64,000 nucleotides of DNA from Anthonomus grandis grandis (taxonomy: Eukaryota; Arthropoda; Insecta; Coleoptera; Curculionidae): assembly GCF_022605725.1 (NCBI RefSeq), contig NC_065551.1, forward strand, positions 13,640,001 to 13,704,000. Reading direction: 5' to 3'. Positions within the stretch are counted from its first letter, which is position 1. Every line of letters begins with the position of its first letter. The translations under genes were made by a program, and so were the position numbers. The notes under the pieces are model-generated. The model saw nothing but the letters and a program-made list of their open reading frames with translations. It searched no databases and was not told the origin of the DNA. Positions 54,549 through 64,000 of the stretch are shown here, one piece after another.

Positions 54549-56449
54549 ATGCCCCGATTGTACGAAAGAAAGACAAATAGGCAGTCATGGAGTACAGATT
54601 CGATGTTAAAAGCCATAGAAGCGGTCAATAATGGTGAAATGGGCTGGTTAAAGGCATCTAAGACTTACGGGGTACCACAAGCAACCCTACGAAGACATGC
54701 TTTAAAAACAAATAAAACAATAAAGACGAAGGAAAAACGCCTCGGTAGATTTAAGCCTACTTTTCCTCCAGAAGTAGAACGGCAGTTAGTTGAACATCTA
54801 AAACTTCTAGGGTCAAGATTTTTTGGACTCACAAGGAAGGATGTGTTAAGCTTGGCCTACCAGTTAGCTTTTAAAAATGGCTTTCAACACAACTTTAACC
54901 GTGAGAAGAAAACAGCAGGAAAAGATTGGCTGCGAGAATTCCGAAAAAGAAATCCGGATATAGCATTACGTAAGCCAGAGGCGACATCTGCTGCTAGAGC
55001 CCAGGCTTTCAACAAACCACAAGTTGCTCGTTTTTTTGAGATTCTAGAAAAGGTGATTAAAAAAGAAAATATCAACCCACTTAACATAAATAATGTCGAT
55101 GAATCAGGACTCTCTACTGTGCAAAAACCTCAAAAAATATTTGCAACAACAGGTCGTAAGCAAGTAGGAGCCATAACCAGTGCCGAAAGGGGATCCCATG
55201 TAACCGTTGTTTGCTGTTAATGCTCCCCCACGGACGCTGGGCATTGCTCAGGAGTCTGGTTGGATGACTGGACCAGTATTTTTGCAATGGTTAAAACATT
55301 TTCAAAAGTTTACGAAGGCCTCATCAGACGAAAAGGTACTTTTAATTGTTGATGGCCATTCCAGCCATAAGTGCCTTGATGGTCTGATTTTCTCCAAAGT
55401 ACATGGTATTGTTTTGTTCTGCTTGCCTCCTCACTGCACCCACCGACTGCAGCCCCTTGATGTTTCATTCCTCGGTCCCTTAAAAACCTATTTCGATCAA
55501 GCTATAACCAAGTGGCTTAAGGCACACCCAGGCAGAGTTGTAACGCAATTTTAAATAGGTGCCTTACTTACTGAAGCATATAGAAAAGCTGCCACTATTC
55601 AAAATGCAACCAACGGCTTTTCTAAAACCGGAATATGCCCACTAAATCCTGATGTATTTCCAGAATACATGTTTCAAGCAGCAGAGACAACAAATATTCC
55701 AGAATCTGAAGGTAATATAAATATAAAAAAACACTCTAGCTGAAGAACCTTCCGCAGCACTATCTCTACAAACTTCAAGCGGGATGGGCAATTTAAAGGA
55801 CGTAACCAATCTTCAAAAAGTAATCCCCAGTGCATCAGATCAACAAAATAAAAGTTTATTGGCCGTTCCTGTCTCCGATCTGAGTCCCATTCCAGTAGGA
55901 CCATTTATCTCAGGCCAGGGAAAGAGGAAGCCGAGAAAGCGTTAGGAAACTACCGTGCTAAATTCTACTCCAAATTTGGAAGAAGCAAAATCAAGAACTA
56001 CACCCGCAGTCGAAAATAAAAAAAGAGCTGCAACTAAAAAGGTATTTGTTGACACTGACTCAAATTCAAATTCTGAATCGGAAAACAACCAAAAGATTGT
56101 ACTTGCATTTACCGTGTGGAAGAATTTAAAAGGTCAAAGGCAGCGCCGTAGCAACAACATAACGGGCCTGGGTTCGAGATTATGGGCGGGCCCCTAAAGA
56201 GATACTAACCTTCGTCTCTCCCTAAATCGACGGCTTAAGGAAAGACAAATTAAAAGGCTATTACATGTTAACTACACTTTTATGAAATTAATATTAAGAC
56301 AAAAATACTAATAACAGGATATTTACGTTATTAGTATTATAATACTAATTACGGAAAAATATAAAAATATTAAAAACATATGTACATAATTATAAAAAAC
56401 ATTTACAAAAGGATACAAATACAAAGTTAATATAGAAGAAATACACCCA

Positions 56450-57205
56450 TTAAAAAGTTACTTTTCGAGATTTAGCAGTCGCAAATGATTTAATAATTTC
56501 CTTTAAATCTATAGAGCGAGCAACTTTATTTTCAATGGACAGCATTGCCAAAGAAGATAATCGATTTTGATATGTATTGATTAATTTTAATTTTGAGAAC
56601 GATCGTTCTGCCGATGCAACCGTTACAGGAATTGTCAGATATAAGAAGCATAATGTTATTATTTCAGTAAAGCTACTACTAGACGAATAATTGTCAACCA
56701 GGATAAATTTAAGCAAATCTTTAACTGACCTTATATTTTTAAGTTCTTCAGAAAAACATGTTCGAAATGCTAATAATTGATTAGAAAGTATATTTGATAT
56801 ATCATCTTGATATATTTCACGAATATTTTCAGCCATTTGGTATATTACGGTGTCACTAGAATTTAATAGAACTTCTGTATCCAAAATATTGAAGTTAATA
56901 GATATTTGTTGTAAACTAACTGTTCTACATTGTAACTGACTAATAATAATATCCAGCGTTTTATAAAAAACTTCAACTCTAAAGATATCTTCCGCAGTTT
57001 GAAAAACAAAGTCATTTGCAGATTCATCAAAAAAACGTCTACGTTTAGAAATTCGTTTTTGGCCAAACTCTGGACTTATACCCCATTTACTTGCCGTGGC
57101 TTGAGCTTCTTCTTTTACATTTAGAAACTCATTTCGAAGATTAGATATGTCATTTGTAACGTTTTTTAGGAGTTTACTCGATTTTTGTATATCTTGCTGC
57201 TCATT
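56450..57205 (-). pseudogene. hAT/ZMYM1-like transposase, C-terminal part
   Basis: The minus-strand frame is open from about 57205 with no ATG. It reads QDIQKSSKLLKNVTNDISNL, then RRRFFDESANDFVFQTAEDI and LDIIISQLQCRTVSLQQISI, then the dimerisation domain LCFLYLTIPVTVASAERSFS followed by KLKLINTYQNRLSSLAMLSI, ending FATAKSRKVTF-stop at 56450. VASAERSFS..LK is the hAT C-terminal signature. Everything upstream is missing, replaced by LINE I sequence, so it is a remnant. Confidence 0.88.
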
Positions 57206-57489
57206 TTGTAAAAGTTATGATGCTGTCAAGTTTTGATGCATTTAAATCTGTGCTAAAGGCTAGAAAAGATTTGCTTCGGCTGCGGATAGGCACATCGATG
57301 TAAGAATTTTAGCTGAGTCTTCGATTTTTATGTGGTTTGTTAGATTATATAAGTTCACAATATATTATTGAGTTTTAGTTTAAATTTACATTCTTTGTTT
57401 ATTTAGAAAGAAAGAAAATGTGCTATATTACGTAAGACAACAAAATCTTGTGTACAAGCATCCTAAAAACTAAAAAATTCCAAATTCAC

Positions 57490-59690
57490 TTTAAATTTCA
57501 AATTTCAAATAAACATAACATCTAAAACACTTTACCATAAAATTTACACACATTACCAAAATTAATCATAACAAAACAGATTGAGAAAAAAAAGCATCTT
57601 TTTGATAAATTTCATTAAAAAATAAGTAAAGCTGTCAATAAAATAGAATTTAGAGGAAGTAAATTAAATTATTTAATAGGAAACAAGAATCAAACACTAA
57701 AATGATGTCAGAGCACAGGTTAAAAGGTATCATTAAAAAAATCGTCAAGGCTATAATATGCCCTGAATAATAAAAGTGATTTTAATCCCTTTTTGAATTT
57801 CTTAACTTCTAAAATTTGTCATACATAGAGGAATTTTTCATACATTTGATACATAGAGGAACATGGTTGTAAATTTTTTTGCTAAGGTATATAAATGAGT
57901 TCTTCGTTCTTCGTGCGAGAGGATGTAGGGATTGGTAAGGGAAAATCGTTAACCTGGCGAGTCATATGACCAGTGTTAGAGGGAGGTTTAGGACATTTAT
58001 GAATAAGAGTAGCTATTTCTAAGATAAAAAGAGTTAGGATTTTTTGAGATATAAAGAGAGGTTTACAAGAATCTCTTAACCCAGCGGAACATAGGTATCT
58101 AACTGCCTTTTTTTGAATCACAAAAATTATGTTTAATAATCCCTTGTTGCTTAAACCCCAAAAAGGCAAGTCATAACGAAGATGGGACTCGATAAGAGAA
58201 AAGTACACTGAACGTGCAACTACCCCTCCCAGCTCATGCCCCGCCATTCTTACTGCAAATCATCCAGAGGATAATGTTGATGCAAGATTTAGGATATGAT
58301 CTTCGAAGCGAAGGCGACCATCAATGGTAATACCAAGGAACTTACAGCTTTCTTTTTTTTTGCAAGGGGGAGTTTTCACTAAACATAAGGCCCTGAACGT
58401 CACACTTAAATCCCATAATAAAGGTTTTACCCACATTAAATACAAGCCTGTTTGCAGCACACCACTCCGATAAAATCTTAAGATCCTTAAAAACCTGGGT
58501 TCTAACATTATCAGAATCTCTATGATTTCATAAATTGCATCAGCAAACTGAACCACTTTGCCCTGCAGTTTTAATGAACCCAAATCATTTACATAGAGCA
58601 AAAATAATAGTGGTCCTAACACTGAACTCTGAGGTACTCCAGTTTTAAGGGATCTGGAATTGGATAAACATCCAGATACTGCAACTCTTTGGGTACAATT
58701 AGACAGATATTGAGCACAACATAATTATTGAGCTTAGACAGCAGTATTCCATGATCTACACAATCAAATGCCTTGGATAAATCGCGAAACACTGCCGCCG
58801 CGGACTCTCCAGAATTTAAGGGCACATAGACACTCTTCAAAAAGCCGAAAACAGCGTCATGAGTCTCTTTTCCCGTTTGAAATCCAAACTGATTTGCAGA
58901 TAAAATGCAATTATGTTGCAAAAAAAATAAAATTCTGATTTTTGCAAGTATTTCAACTATCTTGGAGAGGGTAGATAATATAGAAATTGGACGGAAATTA
59001 CAAGGCTCACTCAAATCTCCACCCTTATAAAGAGGGATAACCACTGCCTCCTTCAAACATGCTGGAAAGATGCCATTATGAAAGGAATTGTTTATGGCAG
59101 AAGCTAAGGCATTCAATGCTGAGTCAGGCAAAAGGAGTAGTAATTTTGATGATATTCCATCAGCTCCAGATGATTTCTGGTTTTTTAAGCTTTTAATTGC
59201 ATCTCCAACGTCAGTAAGGCTAACAGGATAAAAGAAAAAAGAATTTTGAACTGACGCTTGTTGAATATAATGCAAAGGATCAATATTAGTATTCACATCC
59301 TTGAGCAATAAATGAGGAATATTACAGTAATAATCATTTAAACTATTTGGTCTTACTTCTGGTTCTGAAACTTTCTTGTGAGAATGCCTGAAGTCATTTA
59401 TAATTGACCAACATTCTCTCTGCCTATTTGAGGACATATTCAAGAGGTCACTATAATATTTAACCTTTGCTGCTTTTATCGTCTTTCTGTATAGACTACG
59501 ATATTTCTGATGATAAAGAATAATGTTTGCATTAGTTGTAAACTTGCACAACTTAGCCAAAAAACGGAGGTTTTCAGCTGAAGTTCTGAGGCCTGCTGTG
59601 ACCCATGGTTTTCTATTTTTCATTTTAAGCCTTTTTTTAGGAAAACACTGATTGATCTTGGCACATAGCACATGAAATAACAAAGTAAAC
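57490..59690 (-). pseudogene. LINE I: RT and C-terminus, nested in the hAT element
   Basis: Minus strand. The frame 59683-58616 includes KPWVTAGLRTSAENLRFLA, SSGADGISSKLLLLL, CNFRPISILSTLSKIVEIL, NQFGFQTGKETHDAVFGFL and RDLSKAFDCVDHGILLSKL. It then breaks before LGPLLFLLYVNDLGSLKLQG (58622-58560). The YADD box is lost (FADAIYEI). The thumb EDHILNLASTLSSG (to 58260) and RSVYFSLIESHLRYDLPFWG (58220-58150) follow. The 3' end near 57490 has TTTGAAATTTGAAATTT. 5'-truncated, no endonuclease. Confidence 0.82.
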
Positions 59691-60174
59691 TTATTTATCT
59701 TAATCTAATTTCTTTATTTATTATTATGTTTATTAGCTGGCTACGGGCTCTTGAGAGTGGCGGTTCCACCGAACCCGTGGAACCATTGTAGCTACGGCGC
59801 TGGTCAAAGGCAAAGGAAATTTGGCTGCAATGTTGTTCTTGCTCGAAATGGGCACACGCTGAGTGTGCTGGAGTCGACAAAAAAACTAAGATGTTTATTT
59901 GTGAACTGTGTTGCGATAATTAATTTTCTACAGAAATTTTTGGCAATATTTAAAAGGTATGTCATTTTACCCACTTAGGAGGGTAAAACGAACTTTTACC
60001 TTTTTAAATTAAATACTTTTCTTTTCGAATTTCTTTTTGAGTTTTTTTAGTGGTTTTTATTTTGGAAAATAGAGTAGAGATGCCTGTATTTTTTGTTACT
60101 TTTATAGAATTAAAATATTTTTTGTTCATAGACAATTTTGAAAACCCTATGTCATTTTGTACACCCTTCCCCTA

Positions 60175-60940
60175 ATATATACTTTAAAAGTAATCAACAA
60201 ATTTTTCAGAATAAAAAAAAATCTTAACAAAAAAGTTAATAAAAAAAAAAACAACTTGGCAACGTAGTTTTTCCATATGTGTGAAGCTAGCGTCCAATCG
60301 CAACCAGAATATAGAACGCAGCATATGTCATTTGTCACTAACCTATTTATAGTTCGCGCCCGATTTTATTTAATAGATATATTGCCCGTAACTCCTGAAA
60401 TTTCCAAACCAATATTAACCTCTACAAACTAAAGTTTTTTGGTAAAATTAATTAAAAAGTGGAATGTTAAAGAAATGTAAAAGGCTCCAAGGATTTGAAT
60501 AAATCTTTTTCCTATAATATATAATAATTATCTAAACATATTTGAGATAATTTTTAACCAAAAAAACTTTACTTTGTAAAGGTTTGCAACCATCTCAAAT
60601 CCGTTTGAATGTTTATTAAATATTATAAAAAAAAGTTTAATTAAAATCCGTTGGAAGTTAAATTTCTAATTAATTTCACAAAAAAAACTTAGTTTGTCCA
60701 GGTTTATACCTACTATAAACCGATTTAGTTATCCATTATTAATATCTAGACAAAAAATTATTACAAGTTCTTGCGTTCTCGATTTTCAGTGCTGGATATT
60801 GACCGGACACTACCTTTATTTTTGCACGCATTGTATTTGTGGCATTTCGGGTTCGAATACGCAAAAAATTTGCTAGATTATAATATACTTAATTACATAT
60901 TTTTATTAATATTTTTCTAAAAGAAATAAAGGAAAGAAGC
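60175..60940. other. AT-rich stretch with no recognised gene
   Basis: A few short imperfect repeats (AAAAAAACTT..GTTTG/GTTTAT..) and no coding signal. GTTGATTGAATATTT, also seen at 47610 and inverted at 54135, recurs at 60960. Confidence 0.4.
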
Positions 60941-62145
60941 TCAATTTTGTTGTCCAACCGTTGATTGAATATTTGAGTAAAAATATTCAATCTTGCCTAT
61001 GAAGGGAACGATTTGAATTTCCTTTTTTTCAATATAATTAGTGAAAGCTTTCAGTACACACGACGCAATTTCGTTCCCTCCACGCCCTGTTACACCTTCG
61101 TGCCACAAAAACATGAAGCCAGTGTTATTGTCCCCTAGGTGAACACAAATGTTGTAGTTGGAGAGCTGTCGCATGTAATACATCTGACTATGAGATAAAG
61201 TTGGCAATGATAAGACCTGCTCTAAGTCCATTGAGACTGTCATGCTGTCACTGGTGGGTTGCTGTCAGTTTTGATGGTCTTTTCTCATTGCTTCTACAGC
61301 TGCTTTAGCTTTCCTGTGGTGGAGTTCTAATTTAATTTTAGCATCTACCTATGTGGGATCTTTTGTTTGCATGTGCAGTAAATTACAGGTAGCACAGATA
61401 TCAGTTCTAGGCTTGCAAAAACTTAACTTGGGAAAATTCTTTTTGAAAATTTCAAAATAAAAGTGATAACTCACTGTTGAATCAGGATGAGCGCAGAGTA
61501 AAGTCTGTTTATATTAAGATCGGAGCTCAGATACTGCTTCTCGCTTTTTGAATGGTTGTAATGTCCTGTGAAATTCGTTTATATGACCAATAACCAGTGC
61601 TTTATCTTCCCACGTGAACTTCCGATACAGCTGTTTATTACCTCCCCTTTGTAAACTGAATTTCTCCGTTTTTTCAACTTAGCCAAGGTTTCAATTTGTC
61701 TCGGAGTTAATCCAAACACCGCGCAAAAGGTCCTTCTACACACCTGTAAAATGTTGCCCTCTCCATTGGGCAAGGTAAAGGAAAATGTAGCCTGTCTCCT
61801 ACTTGCTTCTGGGCGCTCATAGTTTCCATGCCTTCTTCTTTTGATAGCACATACGTGTATAAGACTCATTGCATACGTATTTTGCTTTACGTTGTCATGA
61901 TGAAAAAGCTTCAATTTTTGTTCATGCGATATCTTTTGACAGTTTAACTTGCATTTGCACAATATCTAAAACAAAGTAAATTAAATTGCAAAATCACTGT
62001 CAAAAAATAAAAACAATGCTCGACTAACCTTGTTTTCAGGAGGCTGCTTAGCAGCAACTTTCTTATTATTTTTTCTTGTAAAATATTGTTCTCCAGCACT
62101 TCTTTTTTTCTGTCGTTGCTTTTGCTTACTGCCCTATCTAATAGT
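60941..62145 (-). pseudogene. Unassigned transposase-like gene, spliced and degenerate
   Basis: Exon 1 ends (62029) with KQKQRQKKRSAGEQYFTRKN then NKKVAAKQPPENK. A 63 bp GT..AG intron (61966-62028) joins it in frame to ILCKCKLNCQKISHEQKLKL. Exon 2 continues ICAIKRRRHGN-like CAIKRRRHGN, QVCRRTFCAVFGLTPRQIET. After stops and shifts: FEIFKKNFPKLSFCKPRTDI, CATCN, then SMDLEQVLSLPTLSHSQMYY, MRQLSNYNICVHLGDNNTGF and RGGNEIASCVLKAFTNYIE. This combination (CKCKxNC, SFxxPRxDxCxxC, RQLSxYN, G.EIASC) is a multicopy insect family I associate with transposons, but I cannot name its superfamily. The conserved block after IASC is missing. Confidence 0.55.
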
Positions 62146-62299
62146 AGTATCAGTATTAGTATTAATTCTTGAATTATCGTGAAACTATACAGAACGAGAA
62201 CTAGAACGGGAAAAAAAAAACAAACACACCACCAAAACAGCGTAGAAAATGCCGCCTGAAGCACAGAAAACAAGATTATATTTATTGGCACTTAGCTCA

Positions 62300-62779
62300 T
62301 TTTTTACCGGCGGCGTTTCAGCGTTTGACAACGACGCACTTTGTTGGGATTTTTTAAAGTACAATTTAATAGTCATGGCACTTTTTATATGTTGTTGGTT
62401 ATGGCACCTATAGAACATGTTACAAGTATAAAATGGAAAACTGATTTTTTGGCACTTAGCACATTATTTATTTCAAGTCTTCATATGTGACCCACTTCAC
62501 ACTTCTTTATCATTTTTCAGCAAAAAGAGAGTTTTAATTTTAATATTAATTAAAAAAAACGCGCTGAAACCACTCAAAATATCCTTTTAATACTAATAGC
62601 GAAATTCATTGGAAAAAAAATAGTGGCATTAGGGCGGCACCAACACTTGTTCGGTTCAGGTAAAAAACCGCACTGTTGCATTGCCAATGGTTTTTGGATT
62701 TAGCCTTGAGGGGAAAATTCAAAAATTGGCTGTTGTTAGTTAAGGTTATGTTTTACGTTACCTTCCCTTAAACTCATCC
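62300..62779. other. No recognised gene
   Basis: Possible promoter side of the minus-strand gene at 60941-62145. A short minus-strand frame (62418-62185) is not supported by anything else. Confidence 0.4.
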
Positions 62780-63553
62780 AACACTAATTTAATTATTGAT
62801 TTAGCAAGCGAAAACTATGTTTATATTTTATGTCTACCTTCTCATTCCGCACATAAGATACAACCCCTAGACGTAGCTTTTATATCTCCATTCAAGACAT
62901 ATTATGCATTGGAAATTGAGTCATGGCTTAAAAATAACCCAGGAAGGGTATTAACTCACTCAGGTCGCTGAGCTGCTAGGCAGAGCATACCTACGTGCTG
63001 CAAGCGTTCAAAAGGCCGTAAATGGTTTTAGAAAATGCAGAATCTTTCCGCTCAATAGGCATGTATGCCGAGACGATGATTTCGCTATTTATTTTCAATG
63101 TGAAAGAATCCCGCCACCGCCCCAACAACTTGATGAGAACAGGCCAGAGTCGGAGGAAATAGAATGCGAAGATGACATACTTCTTAATAAATCTTCTATG
63201 AGAAACAGGATTTAAACAACTGATGCTATCTCCACAAAACCCTCTACAAACAGAAAGTTGCTGATACTGGCAGATATCAGCCCTATGCCTAGTTGCTCGT
63301 ACAAGTCCGGATCTACGAATTAGCGAGAAAGAAGTGGCACTACTGCTTTAATAATGGGATCGCCTATCAAATCAGAAGTCGAAGAAGCTTTGAACAAAAA
63401 AAAAATTAGTTCCAATTAATGTTGCACTTAAGGGTCAAAACAGAAGCACAAAAGCTAAACCAAAAAAAAAATGATAAAGGGAAGGGAAAAGCTAAAAAAC
63501 CTTTCACCTCATCCAGTGATGAAGATACTGATACTAAATTGCAGTTAGTAGAC
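62780..63553 (+). pseudogene. Pogo/jerky-like transposase, C-terminal fragment, cut by a hAT element
   Basis: NLIIDLASENYVYILCLPSH then SAHKIQPLDVAFISPFKTYY and SWLKNNPGRVLTH. After one shift: LLGRAYLRAASVQKAVNGFR, KCRIFPLNRHVCRDDDF, then an acidic tail (PESEEIECEDDIL). The equivalent of the C-terminal region at 54549-59923, from a related but different copy. After a stop, KNDKGKGKAKKPFTSSSDED and TDTKLQLVD lead directly into the hAT terminus at 63554. The N-terminal two thirds are absent. Confidence 0.8.
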
Positions 63554-64000
63554 CAGTGGCGTATCCAGAATTCATTCCTGGGGGGGGCAACATGGTTTAT
63601 CACCATTTAATATACAATATACTTACATATGTAAGTATGTTTATGTTAGTTAATTTTTTTCGCCTATTATCGGAGATATGGTATTATTCATCAGGAAGGG
63701 AGAAATAATTACATGTTTTTGAAATGCTTTTATTAATTTAAAAGCTACAAAAATAAAGAAAAATAAAAGATACTAATATAATATATGGAAAGTAAAACAG
63801 GCACAAGGCAAACAAAAAATTATTCTAAAGTAACAAAAACAAATTGACTCGTAAAAAAACTAAACAAGATTAAAACTCAATTAGGTATCTATATAAAACA
63901 CCAAAAAAAGCCAAATAAAACTAAATAACAATATCAAGTTTCCTCGATTTAAGCTGCATTTCGTTAAGTACTTCCTCGGCACTAACTGAGATTTCTGGAT
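63554..64000 (-). mobile_element. hAT element, left end only; continues beyond the window
   Basis: The terminus CAGTGGCGTATCCAGAATTC followed by a G run (GGGGGGGG) is a classical hAT-type end. It interrupts the pogo-like coding sequence. The 8 bases before it, TAGTAGAC (63546-63553), are the predicted target-site duplication, which should reappear after the right end outside the window. Confidence 0.8.
63921..64000 (-). CDS. C-terminal end of a hAT transposase (rest outside window)
   Basis: The minus strand reads PEISVSAEEVLNEMQLKSRK then LDIVI-stop (stop at 63921-63923). The tail ..EVLNEM..KSRKLD is like the basic C-terminus after the dimerisation domain in ZMYM1-like hAT transposases (compare the end AKSRKVTF at 56453). 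Too short for a firm family call, but position and strand fit the hAT terminus at 63554. Confidence 0.55.
   Translation of the reverse strand, partial: PEISVSAEEVLNEMQLKSRKLDIVI

Larger units (their letters stand above)
56141..59802 (-). mobile_element. hAT element with 8 bp target-site duplication
   Basis: Termini CAGCGCCGTAGCAAC and GTAGCTACGGCGCTG are inverted (12 of 15 outer bases pair as CAGCGCCGTAGC). They are flanked by a perfect 8 bp duplication GTCAAAGG (56133-56140, 59803-59810), the hAT signature. The transposase C-terminus is on the minus strand. LINE I is nested inside. Removing the element with one GTCAAAGG restores the PHD-like reading frame of the pogo-like transposase. Confidence 0.95.
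54549..59923 (+). pseudogene. Pogo/jerky-like transposase with PHD-like C-terminus, interrupted by hAT
   Basis: Starts MPRLYERKTNRQSWSTDSML (psq-type HTH: GEMGWLKASKTYGVPQATLR). The CENP-B-like second domain includes FFGLTRKDVLSLAYQLAFKN and AGKDWLREFRKRNPDIALRK. DDE core: D in NINNVDESGLSTV (near 55095), then a deletion near 55215, then IAQESGWMTGPVFLQWLKHF, D in VLLIVDGHSSHK, and CLPPHCTHRLQPLDVSFLGP. NATNGFSKTGICPLNPDVF follows a stop at 55554. The C-terminal region CIYRVEEFKRSKAKEIWLQC and CSCSKWAHAECAGVDKKTKM, FICELCCDN is a PHD-like Cys/His cluster, split at 56140 by the hAT element. Confidence 0.85.
47530..60172 (+). mobile_element. Pogo/jerky-like DNA transposon, 12.6 kb through insertions
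   Basis: The left end ATGGAAAGGTGTACAAAACG (TA at 47528-47529) matches the complement of the right end ..GTACACCCTTCCCC (TA at 60173-60174) over about 24 bp with four mismatches. Several GACATAGT/TGACATA motifs follow inside both ends (47550-47573; 54455-54505; 59957-59970), possibly binding sites. The transposase runs on the plus strand from 54549. LINE G, a 1 kb tandem duplication, LINE H and a hAT element with LINE I have enlarged it. Confidence 0.7.

Noticed and set aside
61944..62291. Hydrophobic 115-residue minus-strand frame suggesting a membrane protein
   Set aside because: It spans the probable exon 1 and 63 bp intron of the transposase-like gene in the wrong frame; the hydrophobicity comes from AT-rich sequence.

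Overview
This window looks like an AT-rich, intron-bearing animal genome, most probably an insect and perhaps a beetle. That is inferred from the mix of Tc1/mariner relatives with a DUF4817-like N-terminus, PIF/Harbinger elements with a MADF-like partner gene, ZMYM1-type hAT elements, pogo/jerky-like transposases, LINEs with microsatellite tails and Penelope relics. I found no convincing host gene, tRNA, rRNA or CRISPR array. Nearly all recognisable coding sequence is transposon-derived, and most of it is broken.

Layout. 1-4243: a spliced DDE_3-type transposase gene whose third intron holds a 2.56 kb TIR transposon (1198-3761). 4640-8205: two head-to-tail LINE relics. 8500-12115 (minus): a LINE with an intact 931-residue EN-RT ORF. 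12308-13446: a Tigger-like fossil. 13751-22481: a nest in which a mariner-like element is split by a LINE (14235-20132), itself split by a Penelope fragment and an intact Tc1 element (16688-18242), and also by a Harbinger derivative (20529-21493). 22666-23676: an inverted-repeat element whose terminal repeat encodes a zinc finger exon. 25168-36702: a second large nest containing an intact DD41D transposon (26467-28896), an intact DD34E Tc1 element (28917-30458), a small MITE (30575-30821), a hAT/ZMYM1-like pseudogene and another mariner-like element (33470-35629).

36703-44803: mariner and LINE relics, including an element at 38959-43793 that carries a LINE. 44834-45837: a second Harbinger derivative. 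45855-46445: a short element with a hammerhead-ribozyme-like motif; a second such motif lies on the minus strand at 25516-25550. 47530-60172: a 12.6 kb pogo/jerky-like element bloated by three LINEs, a 1 kb tandem duplication and a hAT element (56141-59802). 60941-62140: an unassigned spliced transposase-like gene (minus). 62780-64000: a second pogo-like relic cut by a hAT element that runs off the window.

Target-site duplications and restored reading frames give the order of several insertions: TA for Tc1/mariner/pogo, CTG and TTA for Harbinger, the 8 bp GTCAAAGG for hAT. The only transposases with full-length frames are those at 16973-17995, 27179-28246 and 29196-30209. The LINE ORF2 at 8685-11480 is also uninterrupted.
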